Notes under the pieces: generated by a model
What the model was told of the DNA's origin: nothing
The model's input: only the letters and a program-made list of their open reading frames with translations
Database searches by the model: none
Program-made: the position numbers and the translations under genes
Part shown: piece after piece, positions 1 to 11,670 of the stretch
Position numbering within the stretch: position 1 is the stretch's first letter
Layout: the number at the start of each line of letters is the position of its first letter
Source of the DNA: Brevundimonas sp.
GTDB lineage: Bacteria; Pseudomonadota; Alphaproteobacteria; Caulobacterales; Caulobacteraceae
Direction of reading: 5' to 3'
Length of the DNA: 64,000 nucleotides
Assembly: GCF_027484365.1 (NCBI RefSeq)
Contig: NZ_JAIXTC010000030.1
Span: 62,001-126,000 of the forward strand

Positions 1-336
1 GGTGACCAGCTCGTAGACCGCCAGAGCCCCGGCAGCCATCAGCAGGGCGGCAAGAACCAGCAGGGGGGCCTTGGCACTGGCGCCCGGGCGGCCCAGGCGC
101 GCCAGCAGCCAGAAGGCGGTGACGGCAAGAGACCCTGTATAGGCCGCCTTGGCCCAGAAGGTCGGGCCGATCATGGCCGTGGCCAGGTCGCTGCGGAAAC
201 CCAGCCACAGACCGACGCCGGCCAGCACGGCCAGGGCGGCGGGCACCATCCACAGCAGGATGTGGCGCTCGATCTGGCGGCTGCCGGAGGGTGGCAGGTC
301 GACGGCCAGGGCGTCGATCAGGTCTTCAGTCTTCAT
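1..336 (-). CDS. NrsF/DUF1109-type anti-sigma factor, partial at window edge
   Basis: Only the N-terminal part (about 112 residues, starting MKTEDLIDALAVDL) lies in the window; the gene runs off the left edge. A short cytoplasmic N-terminus is followed by several hydrophobic helices, which fits the DUF1109/NrsF multi-pass anti-sigma family that holds an ECF sigma factor at the inner membrane. The ATG at 336 overlaps the end of the upstream sigma gene by 11 bp, as expected for a co-translated sigma/anti-sigma pair. Family assignment rests on membrane layout and context; the periplasmic sensing residues are outside the window. Confidence 0.72.
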   Translation of the reverse strand, partial: MKTEDLIDALAVDLPPSGSRQIERHILLWMVPAALAVLAGVGLWLGFRSDLATAMIGPTFWAKAAYTGSLAVTAFWLLARLGRPGASAKAPLLVLAALLMAAGALAVYELVT

Positions 337-904
337 CGGTGGGGGTCCCGGCTGTCTCAGCCATGCCGGCATTGGGGGCGTAGCGGGCGTTCAGCGATTT
401 CAGGGAGCGGTGGATGGAGACCTTGGCGGCGGTCAGCGTATAGCCGTGATTGGCGGCTGCCTCGGCGACGGTCAGGCCCTTCAGGCGGACGTCCTCGATC
501 AGGCGGCGCTGGCGGGCGGGCAACAGGGCGAGACAGCGGGAGAGGTCGGCGCTCGTGGCCCCGTCTTCCACCGTGTGGTCGGCGAACAACTCGGCGGCCT
601 CCTCCAGGGGGTGGGTCGGACGGCGGCCGCGACGGCGCAGATGGTCGATCAGCTTGTGGCGCGCGATCGCGTACGCCCAGCCCGTGAAAGGCTGATGTCG
701 GTCCCAGGTGGTCCGCTTGGCATGGATGGCGATCAGGGTTTCCTGCACCAGGTCCTCGGCATCCGCCCCCCCGTCGAACAGCCGACGGGCGAAGAACGGT
801 CGCAGATGCGCGCCCAGATCGGTCAGCAGCACGCGCCAAGCCCCTGCGTCGCCCTCGAGGCCACGAAGCATGAGAGACTGAAGATGCGCTTCGCGGTCGG
901 TCAC
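326..904 (-). CDS. ECF RNA polymerase sigma factor (SigF-like)
   Basis: About 192 residues with the two-domain ECF layout. Region 2 includes AEDLVQETLIAIHAKR and FTGWAYAIARHKLIDHLRR. Region 4 includes LPARQRRLIEDVRLKGLT, then a helix-turn-helix ending in HRSLKSLNAR. It should direct RNA polymerase to a stress regulon when released by the membrane partner encoded just downstream. The pair resembles SigF-NrsF of Caulobacter, known for responses to heavy-metal stress. I chose GTG 904 (VTDREAHLQ) because an ATG at 979 would overlap the end of the upstream SDR gene and add a non-conserved-looking N-terminus; the exact start is uncertain. Confidence 0.85.
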   Translation of the reverse strand: MTDREAHLQSLMLRGLEGDAGAWRVLLTDLGAHLRPFFARRLFDGGADAEDLVQETLIAIHAKRTTWDRHQPFTGWAYAIARHKLIDHLRRRGRRPTHPLEEAAELFADHTVEDGATSADLSRCLALLPARQRRLIEDVRLKGLTVAEAAANHGYTLTAAKVSIHRSLKSLNARYAPNAGMAETAGTPTDED

Positions 905-950
905 GGTCTCCCGGGGGTTCGTGCGGGACGCGGGGAAGGTTACATCGACC

Positions 951-1754
951 TCAGAGCATGTAACCGCCGTCCACGACAAGCGCAGAGCCGGTCATCGAAC
1001 GGGCGGCCGGCGAGAGCAGGAAGGCGATCTGACCTGCGATCTCGTCGGGCTTCGCATAGTGGCCGAGCGGTGTCGCGAAACCGGCCATCCGGTCGAAGGC
1101 GGCCTGCTCCGAGCCGGCTTCAGTGACCAACTCGTTGAATGCCGGAACGCCCTGCCAGATCGGCGTTTCGACGCCGCCGGGCAGGATGGCATTGATCCGG
1201 ATTCCGCGGGCTGCACCCTCTTTGGCCGCGACGCGGGCCAGTTGCAGACCAGCGGCCTTGGACGCGCCATAGGCGGCCGTGCCGGGCTCCGCCTTCACGG
1301 CAGAGGCCGACGAGACCACCACGGCCGCTCCGCCATCCCGAAGCAGGCGCATGGCGGTTCTCAGGGTCAGAAACGTGCCGTCGAGGTTGACGGACACGAC
1401 CGATCGCCAGGCCTCAAGCGAAAGGCCGGCGATCGATCCCGCGTCAGAAACGCCGGCGTTGATCACCACGGTGTCCAGCCCGCCCCAGTGATGAGTGACG
1501 CCGTGCTCGATGCCATCCCAGCCCTCTTCGCTGAGAATGTCCTGGTGGCAGAGGTAGAGGGCGACGCCATAGGCCTGCTCAAGTTCGTCGCCAAGCGCGC
1601 GAAGCGCGCCGCCGTTGCGATCGACGAGCACCAATGCCTTGGCGCCGTCCGTGGCGAGGCGTCTGGCCGTTGCGGCCCCGATGCCGGAGGCGGCTCCGGT
1701 GACGAGGCAGACACCGGGATAGGTCGCGCGCGGGGCGGGATCGGCGTCAGGCAT
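951..1754 (-). CDS. SDR family NAD(P)-dependent oxidoreductase
   Basis: A 267-residue classical short-chain dehydrogenase. The cofactor-binding TGAASGIG is at residues 19-26, the NAG motif at 99-101, the catalytic Ser near 148, and Tyr162/Lys166 lie in YGASK. The C-terminus ends in SALVVDGGYML, typical of the family. It should oxidise an alcohol or reduce a carbonyl in the cytoplasm; the substrate cannot be read from sequence. Its start overlaps the end of the 2OG-Fe(II) oxygenase gene by 8 bp, so the two are probably co-transcribed and may act on related substrates (inference). Confidence 0.9.
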   Translation of the reverse strand: MPDADPAPRATYPGVCLVTGAASGIGAATARRLATDGAKALVLVDRNGGALRALGDELEQAYGVALYLCHQDILSEEGWDGIEHGVTHHWGGLDTVVINAGVSDAGSIAGLSLEAWRSVVSVNLDGTFLTLRTAMRLLRDGGAAVVVSSASAVKAEPGTAAYGASKAAGLQLARVAAKEGAARGIRINAILPGGVETPIWQGVPAFNELVTEAGSEQAAFDRMAGFATPLGHYAKPDEIAGQIAFLLSPAARSMTGSALVVDGGYML

Positions 1755-2358
1755 AGTTGAAGCTGATCGAGATGCGGTCGGATTTCGCGGCGTTCATCGG
1801 CACCTCGTGCCGCAGCCAGCTTTCCCACATCAGCACCGTCCCGGCCTGTGGCGCCAGATAGACGAACGGCTGTTCGGATTCCGGGGCGTCGGGATCGACC
1901 GAGGGCCTGGCCATCATCATCGGCAGGCGAGGGTCCTCGAGCTTCAGGGCGGAGGCGCCGTCCGGAACCTCGACATAGACGGTGCCCGACAGGAAGGCGT
2001 GCGGGTGGATGTGGCCGGAATGGGCCCCGCCGGGCTTGAGGATGTTGACCCACATGGTGTCGAGGCGGGGCTTTCTCGCGAGGTCGAAGTTGAGCGCGCG
2101 GGCGTAGGCGAGGGCATGGCGGTCCAGATGCTTCTTGAGTTCTGCGAACTCCGGCAGGCGCTGGGGCAGGTCGTTCAGTGAGCCGTAGGAGGTGTAGCCG
2201 CGATAGCCGTGAGCCTTGCACCAGGCGCGCCCGGCGCCGTCTTCGACCGCGAGCATGCGGCAGGCCTCGGCCAGTTCGGCGTTGAAGCCGTCGAAGCCGG
2301 TGACGGCGGCGAGCGAGGCCTCATAGACCTGGGTGACGAAGAGGGGGCGCAGGGACAT
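1747..2358 (-). CDS. putative 2OG-Fe(II) oxygenase (PF13759/TIGR02466 type)
   Basis: 203 residues starting MSLRPLFVTQVYEASL. The central HSGHIHPHAFLSGTVYVEVP segment carries the histidines of a jelly-roll dioxygenase, followed by a late LRHEVPMN region and SDRISISFNYA near the C-terminus. This is the pattern of the PF13759 putative 2OG-Fe(II) oxygenases, which would use 2-oxoglutarate and O2 to hydroxylate an unknown substrate. It sits between the amidohydrolase upstream (11 bp gap) and the SDR gene it overlaps. A longer upstream reading in the same frame has no support, because it would overlap the amidohydrolase. Confidence 0.8.
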   Translation of the reverse strand: MSLRPLFVTQVYEASLAAVTGFDGFNAELAEACRMLAVEDGAGRAWCKAHGYRGYTSYGSLNDLPQRLPEFAELKKHLDRHALAYARALNFDLARKPRLDTMWVNILKPGGAHSGHIHPHAFLSGTVYVEVPDGASALKLEDPRLPMMMARPSVDPDAPESEQPFVYLAPQAGTVLMWESWLRHEVPMNAAKSDRISISFNYA

Positions 2359-2369
2359 GGGGCAGGCCT

Positions 2370-3635
2370 CTAGCGCGCCGGGACCGTCTCGTCGCGCGCG
2401 ATCTGGCCGTCCTTGATCACCAGACGTACCGCGCGCACGGCCGAGATGTCCGCCGTCGGGTCGCCCGCGACGGCCACGAGGTCGGCCAGCAGGCCCGCCC
2501 GGACAGCGCCCCGGTCGGCCAGGTCGAAGATGGCGGCATTGCCCGAGGTGGCGGCGATCAGGACCTCGGCGGCCGGCATGCCCTGACCGGCCATCAGCTC
2601 CATCTCCAGGGCATTGTTCCCGTGGGCATAGACCCCGACATCGCCGCCCATGCAGATTTCGACCCCGGCCGCGCGGGCGGCGGCGAAGGCGGCGCGCTTG
2701 GTCAGGACGTTCTGCGGCGCCGGCTCGGACCCGCTCCAGCCGCGGTAGCGCGTGATCTGGTCGGTGGCGGCGAGGGTGGGGCACAGGGCCACGCCATGTT
2801 CCGCCATCAGGCGGAAGATTTCCGGGGTTCCGGCGTCCCCGTGCTCGAGCGTATCCGCCCCCGCCAGGATGGCGCGGCGCATGCCCTCGATCGTGCCGGC
2901 GTGGACGGCGACCTGGCGTCCGGCAGAATGGGCAGCTTCGACGGCCTCGGTCAGTTCGGCCTGGGAGAAGGTCGGACGGCTCGGTTCGCCGGGACCCCAG
3001 CGGTAGTCGGCATAGAGTTTCACCAGATCGGCGCCGGCTCCGATCTGGCTGCGCACGACGCGGACCAGGTCGTCGCCATCCGCCTCCTCGGCGCCCAGGG
3101 GAACCTCGACGCCGGGTTCGAAGCCTTTCGGACCGTAGGCGCCCGTCGCCACGATGGCGCGGCTGGCGATCAGCATGCGCGGGCCGGGGACGATGCCTTC
3201 ATTGATGGCCCGACGCAGACCTGCGTCGGCATACCCGGCCCCCTCCGTGCCGAGATCCCGGACGGTGGTGAAGCCCGCCATAAGGGTGGCGCGGGCGTGG
3301 TTGACGGCACGGGCGGTGCGCAGGGCCAGTGGCTCGTGCAGGACCTGATCGTCCCAGCTGGTCTCGTTGTAAGGGTGCAGGAACAGGTGCGAATGGCCCT
3401 CGATCATGCCGGGCATCAGGGTCTGGCCGGGCAGGTCGATAACGCGGGCGTCGGCGGGCGCCTGGATGTCCGGACCGGCTGCCTCGATCCGGTTTCCGCG
3501 CACCAGCACCGACCAGCCCGTGTGAGGCTGCGGATCGACGCCGTCGAAGACCCGGTCGGGGCGGAGCAGCAACGCCTCCTGGGCCTGGGCGGGCAGGACG
3601 AACAACAGGGAGGCGAGGATGAGGATCAGGCGCAT
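2370..3635 (-). CDS. secreted metal-dependent amidohydrolase
   Basis: 421 residues. An N-terminal signal peptide (MRLILILASLLFVLPAQAQ) implies export to the periplasm. The amidohydrolase fold shows the metal-binding HSH at residues 81-83 within MIEGHSHLFLHPYNE, the likely bridging Lys in LVKLYADY, further metal histidines in VAVHAGT and LEHGD, and the catalytic Asp in GGDVGVYAHG. It resembles imidazolonepropionase-like and Xaa-Pro dipeptidase-like hydrolases. It probably hydrolyses an amide, peptide or lactam bond; the substrate is unknown. It is first in a same-strand run with the oxygenase and SDR genes. Confidence 0.87.
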   Translation of the reverse strand: MRLILILASLLFVLPAQAQEALLLRPDRVFDGVDPQPHTGWSVLVRGNRIEAAGPDIQAPADARVIDLPGQTLMPGMIEGHSHLFLHPYNETSWDDQVLHEPLALRTARAVNHARATLMAGFTTVRDLGTEGAGYADAGLRRAINEGIVPGPRMLIASRAIVATGAYGPKGFEPGVEVPLGAEEADGDDLVRVVRSQIGAGADLVKLYADYRWGPGEPSRPTFSQAELTEAVEAAHSAGRQVAVHAGTIEGMRRAILAGADTLEHGDAGTPEIFRLMAEHGVALCPTLAATDQITRYRGWSGSEPAPQNVLTKRAAFAAARAAGVEICMGGDVGVYAHGNNALEMELMAGQGMPAAEVLIAATSGNAAIFDLADRGAVRAGLLADLVAVAGDPTADISAVRAVRLVIKDGQIARDETVPAR

Positions 3636-3674
3636 GCCGCACTCAATCGCGAGCGAGGCCTGGCGGCAAGCCGA

Positions 3675-4427
3675 TCACCAGCCGAGATCGACTTCGCCCC
3701 TCAGGATCGCTTCGGCTTCGGGCGTGTGCTTCGCTCCCGACCGGTCATGCAGAACCAGCGCCGGCAACAGTCGAAGCGGCGCCTTTCCCGACCGGATCGC
3801 ATGAACCAGAACCCGCCTGGCCGGTTGGTCGGCATAGGGCTGGACCGGCCGTATCGCGAACGATCCGCACTTCCCGGCCAGCAACCCCAGCAGGTCCGCC
3901 AGCCGGTCGGCGCGATGGATGATGACGATCCGCCCGCCGTCGCGAACGCCGTCGCTCAGGAACTTCACCCAGACGGCCAGGCCGTCGTCGGCGATCCAGG
4001 CGCCGCGCTTGGCCGGCGCCGGCGCCCGCAGCGCGGACTCGTCGTCGAAGAAGGGCGGATTGGAGACGGCCCAGTCGAAGCGGGGTCGATCCAGGGCGGC
4101 GAATCCCCCCGCGATGTCTCCGTGGATCACCTCCATTCGGTCTGTCAGACCGTTAAGGGCGGCGTTCTTGACGGCGAGTCCGGAGGCGACCGCATCGCGC
4201 TCAATGCCCAGGAGGGAAACGCCGGACCGCCGCGCCGCGATCTGGGTCAGCACGCCCCCGACGCCGCACCCCGCCTCCAGCACGCGTTCGTCCGGTTTGG
4301 CCGGCACGGCCGCAGCCAGCAGGGCGGCATCCATGCCCGCGCGATAGCCGTCCGAAGGCTGAATGAGCGTAACCTTTCCACTTAACAGTGAATTGGTCCC
4401 GGGCGGTGGCAAGGTTGCGACGGTCAC
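3675..4427 (-). CDS. tRNA1(Val) A37 N6-methyltransferase-like protein
   Basis: 250 residues with a class I SAM-dependent methyltransferase fold. The SAM-binding motif I EAGCGVG is at residues 51-57, and NPPFFDD at 123-129 is the N/D-PP-Y/F motif of base-N6 adenine methyltransferases. The layout (short N-terminus, QPSDGYRAGMDAALLAA, motif I, NPPF) matches TrmN6/YfiC, which methylates A37 of tRNA1(Val). It may instead modify another tRNA or RNA. It is divergent from the polyprenyl synthase gene, with about 120 bp between the starts. Confidence 0.82.
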   Translation of the reverse strand: MTVATLPPPGTNSLLSGKVTLIQPSDGYRAGMDAALLAAAVPAKPDERVLEAGCGVGGVLTQIAARRSGVSLLGIERDAVASGLAVKNAALNGLTDRMEVIHGDIAGGFAALDRPRFDWAVSNPPFFDDESALRAPAPAKRGAWIADDGLAVWVKFLSDGVRDGGRIVIIHRADRLADLLGLLAGKCGSFAIRPVQPYADQPARRVLVHAIRSGKAPLRLLPALVLHDRSGAKHTPEAEAILRGEVDLGW

Positions 4428-4533
4428 GCGGCTTGACCCTTCATGGCGCGGTCACCATTGTCCGCCCGAGCGCGACGCCGCAAGCCGCCGCGACGCCTGT
4501 GCGATGCGATCTCCCCCGCGCATCGTGGTTTTT

Positions 4534-4540
4534 GAGAGAG
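4534..4540 (+). promoter_or_regulatory. Shine-Dalgarno deciding a TTG start
   Basis: A purine run GAGAGAG stands 7 nt upstream of TTG 4548 and supports translation from that rare start codon, since no in-frame ATG occurs until about residue 31. Confidence 0.5.
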
Positions 4541-4547
4541 TTTTCCG

Positions 4548-6883
<2,336 letters not shown>

Positions 6884-6885
6884 TC

Positions 6886-7935
6886 ATGCTGATCGCCTTG
6901 CTGAGCGCCACTCTTCTCGCTGCCCAGACCGTGTCGGACCGGACCTGTCTGGACGACAACAACCGCGACATCTGCGCACCTGCGATGCGCGCCGAATTGT
7001 TGGCGAACCTTGGCATGGTAACGGCGGAGGAAGACGCCGCAGCGGGCGTTGAATCGTATCGGGTCTTTTTCGTCGACGGCTACGGCCGGGACATGCCTGC
7101 CCTGGTGTTCGAGCGCAGACCCGGCGGTGGGCCTATGTCGGTGGTCTACGGCTCCGGCGGCGCGCGTCTGGAAGCACCGGTCAGCCCCGCCATCTGGGAC
7201 GAGGTGATAGCCCGGGCCGAATTCGCCGACCGCCGGCTGGTTGAACCCACGTCTGCCTCGACGCCCAACAGTGCGCCGGCCATCTGCCTGCATGCATGGA
7301 ATTCGACGGTGGAGATGACCAACAGCCCAGTCACCCGATGGCAATCCGAACCGGTCAGGCGTCGGACCGAGAGCGCCTGCGACGGGGCCCTGACCACGCG
7401 CTTCGCCTTCTTCGCGGCGGAGCAAACGTTGAAGGCTCAGCCGCATTGCCAGGGTCTCGACCTGGATCGGCAGAGAAACGTCGTCACCCTCATCGCGACC
7501 TGCATGGCGCTGAAAGGCGACCGGGTCGCGGCTGCGACGGTCTTCGACCAGATCCGCGACGGGCGGCCGAGGCCTGATCTGGATCCGCTGGATCGCTACG
7601 CCTGGCAAAATTACCTCGGGTCTAACGGCTCGCCCCGGCTCAACTGGGGCGGCGAGGTCGTCGCGACGCAGCAGGGGCGTGACATGAACGTCGCTGAATT
7701 CGTGATCGCCCGTCTGCGGGAGCATCCGAGCCTTCGCTTCTACCCCGCGACCTACGACGCGCTTGACGCTCGGCGCGTGGTGGTGACCGGCCAAGCTCGC
7801 TATTCCGAAGCGAATGCGGAGGGACAGGAGCAGGGCTTCTCGGCCGACTTCAGTCAGACTTGGATCTGGGACCCATCCCTTAGCGAATGGATGGTCTCCG
7901 AATGGACGGTCCAGCCCTTCGCGCCACGGCCCTGA
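6886..7935 (+). CDS. hypothetical exported protein
   Basis: 349 residues that I do not recognise. The first 14 residues (MLIALLSATLLAAQ) look like a short signal peptide, so the protein is probably periplasmic or outer-membrane associated. It contains several Cys (for example in RTCLDDNNRDICAP, ICLHAW, ESACDG, PHCQG, IATCMALKGD), which fits disulfides in an oxidising compartment. No catalytic motif or repeat is evident. It ends 4 bp before the TVP38-type gene, so the two are likely co-transcribed. Codon use looks native and reading-frame quality is good. Confidence 0.7.
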   Translation: MLIALLSATLLAAQTVSDRTCLDDNNRDICAPAMRAELLANLGMVTAEEDAAAGVESYRVFFVDGYGRDMPALVFERRPGGGPMSVVYGSGGARLEAPVSPAIWDEVIARAEFADRRLVEPTSASTPNSAPAICLHAWNSTVEMTNSPVTRWQSEPVRRRTESACDGALTTRFAFFAAEQTLKAQPHCQGLDLDRQRNVVTLIATCMALKGDRVAAATVFDQIRDGRPRPDLDPLDRYAWQNYLGSNGSPRLNWGGEVVATQQGRDMNVAEFVIARLREHPSLRFYPATYDALDARRVVVTGQARYSEANAEGQEQGFSADFSQTWIWDPSLSEWMVSEWTVQPFAPRP

Positions 7936-7939
7936 AGCC

Positions 7940-9944
<2,005 letters not shown>

Positions 9945-10083
9945 GCCCGGGTTCGGGCGTTACCGCAAATCCTTGTGATTCCGGCGTAATCGCCGGTTTC
10001 AAACTGGCCCGGTTTTTGCGATAGGCTGCATACAGCGGCGGGTGGCGTCCCGCCGATTCTGACCTCTATTGGAAGGCTAGGCC
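9945..10083 (+). other. mreB-mreC intergenic region with two hairpins
   Basis: 139 bp, long for an mre operon. It holds CCGGCG-TAAT-CGCCGG (9981-9996, followed by TTTC) and CGGCGGG-TGGCGT-CCCGCCG (10036-10055). The first could partially terminate or stabilise the mreB mRNA and lower mreC expression relative to mreB; this is inference. A good ribosome-binding purine run (GGAAGG) precedes the GTG of mreC. Confidence 0.45.
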
Positions 10084-11088
10084 GTGGCGTTTCGCGACGG
10101 ACCGTTTGAGTCACTGAAAGTGCCGCTGGCGTGGACCGCCGCGGTTGTGACTGTGGTCGCCATCATCGCCTCGATCGTCATGATCCTGGCCGACCGCCGT
10201 CATGATGCCGAGGGCGACAGCTATGGCCCCGTTCGCGCTGGCTTCGACGCCGGCGCCGGTCCCGTGAACGGCCTTCTGGCCTGGCCCGTGCGCTGGGCCG
10301 GCAACGCGACCGACTATGTGAAGGGCTATTTCTTCGCCGTTTCGGAGAACCGCCGCCTGCGCGCCGAGCTGGAAGAGCTGCGGCCCTGGCGCGACCAGGC
10401 CATCGCCCTCAAGAACGTCAACGGTCGATACGAGGCCATGCTCGGCCTGCGGACGGAGCCACCCGTGGCCATGGCCACGGCGCGCTCGATCTCGGAATCG
10501 CGGGGCCCCTTCATCAACGCCCGGCTGCTCGACGCAGGAACGTCCAGGGGCGTCCGCATCGGCAATCCGGTGATCAACGAGGACGGTCTGGTCGGGCGGA
10601 TCGTCGGCGCGACCGGCGGGGTCAGCCGGATGCTGCTTCTGACAGACGTGGCTTCGCGCACCCCGGTCCTGATCGACCGCACCGACGCCCGCGCCATGCT
10701 GACAGGCGACGGATCGGGCAATCCGCGGCTTGAGTTCGTGCGCGGCCAGGACGCGGTTCAGGCCGGCGACCGTATTCTGAGCTCCGGCGACGGCGGCGGC
10801 TTCCCGCGCGGCCTTCCCATCGGCGTGGCCGCGCGCGGCATCGACGGGTCCTGGCGGGTCAAGCTGTTCAGCGACCGGGGCGCGATCGACTACGTCCGGG
10901 TCATGCTGTTCCAGGACTTTGGTCAGCTCGTGACGCCCGACGCCCTGAACGCTCCGCCGCTCGCCGGTCTGGGCGCAGCGCCCGCTCCGACTGCCGAGGC
11001 CGCCGCGGCCATCGGCGACGCCGCTGCCCGGCGTGACCGCGCGGCTTCCGCCGCAACGCCCGGCGTGCAACCTGGACCCGCCGAGTGA
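10084..11088 (+). CDS. mreC: rod shape-determining protein MreC
   Basis: 334 residues from GTG 10084, preceded by a GGAAGG ribosome-binding site. An N-terminal cytoplasmic stretch leads into one TM (about residues 15-37), then a coiled-coil (ENRRLRAELEELRPWRDQ) and the periplasmic beta-barrel domain with GLVGRIVGATGGVSRMLLLTD and ARAMLTGDGSGNPRLEF. The C-terminal Ala/Pro tail is low complexity. MreC scaffolds PBP2 and RodA in the elongasome. Its stop overlaps the GTG of mreD. Confidence 0.95.
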   Translation: MAFRDGPFESLKVPLAWTAAVVTVVAIIASIVMILADRRHDAEGDSYGPVRAGFDAGAGPVNGLLAWPVRWAGNATDYVKGYFFAVSENRRLRAELEELRPWRDQAIALKNVNGRYEAMLGLRTEPPVAMATARSISESRGPFINARLLDAGTSRGVRIGNPVINEDGLVGRIVGATGGVSRMLLLTDVASRTPVLIDRTDARAMLTGDGSGNPRLEFVRGQDAVQAGDRILSSGDGGGFPRGLPIGVAARGIDGSWRVKLFSDRGAIDYVRVMLFQDFGQLVTPDALNAPPLAGLGAAPAPTAEAAAAIGDAAARRDRAASAATPGVQPGPAE

Positions 11089-11603
11089 GACGGGCCGTCG
11101 CCATGCGCGTGGTCGGGCCGACCCAGTGGGTCCTCTATCCCGCGTTCGTCGCTATCGCTCTGACCGTACTTCTGGCGACGCCGGTCGAACTGTTCGGCCT
11201 GAAGCTGCCCGAGCCTGTCCTGCCGCTGACCCTGGCCTTCGCCTGGCCGTTGATCCGTCCCTCGATGGTCGCCCCTGCCGTTCTGTTCGGCCTCGGCCTG
11301 TTCCTGGACATGTTCTGGGGAGGAACCCTGGGCCTCTGGCCGCTGTGCCTGTTGAGCGTCTACGGCGTCGTCCTCGCTTCGCGGAACTTGCTGGCCGGTC
11401 AGGAAACCCAGGTTCTTTTCGTCTGGTATGCCCTCTGCGTTCTGGCCGCCTTCATCGTGGCCTATCTTGTGGTCACACTGGATGCGGGCCGGGCGCCCAG
11501 CCTGCTGTCTCTCCTCGGACAGGTCGTACCGACCCTGCTTCTTTTCCCGGCGGCCGACTGGATGATCCAGCGGTTCGATGATGGCGACGTGCGGTTCCGA
11601 TGA
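11085..11603 (+). CDS. mreD: rod shape-determining protein MreD
   Basis: 172 residues, almost entirely hydrophobic, with about five TM helices, as in the MreD family. The GTG at 11085 overlaps the mreC stop (GTGA); an ATG at 11103 (MRVVGPTQW) is an alternative. MreD is the integral membrane partner of MreC in the rod complex. Identification relies mainly on its position between mreC and mrdA, plus size and hydrophobicity. Confidence 0.9.
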   Translation: MRRAVAMRVVGPTQWVLYPAFVAIALTVLLATPVELFGLKLPEPVLPLTLAFAWPLIRPSMVAPAVLFGLGLFLDMFWGGTLGLWPLCLLSVYGVVLASRNLLAGQETQVLFVWYALCVLAAFIVAYLVVTLDAGRAPSLLSLLGQVVPTLLLFPAADWMIQRFDDGDVRFR

Positions 11604-11670
11604 TCCTACTCCGCCAAGGCTACGAAGGATTGATCCAGTCCTGCGAAGCTCCTTCGAGGAGCGAAGCAGG

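Noticed and set aside
905..979. Upstream ATG for the sigma factor at 979
   Set aside because: It would overlap the SDR stop region and add a poorly family-like N-terminus; the GTG at 904 is preferred.
2622..4385. 587-codon plus-strand frame opposite the amidohydrolase and methyltransferase
   Set aside because: Spans two convincing genes on the other strand; no domain in its product.
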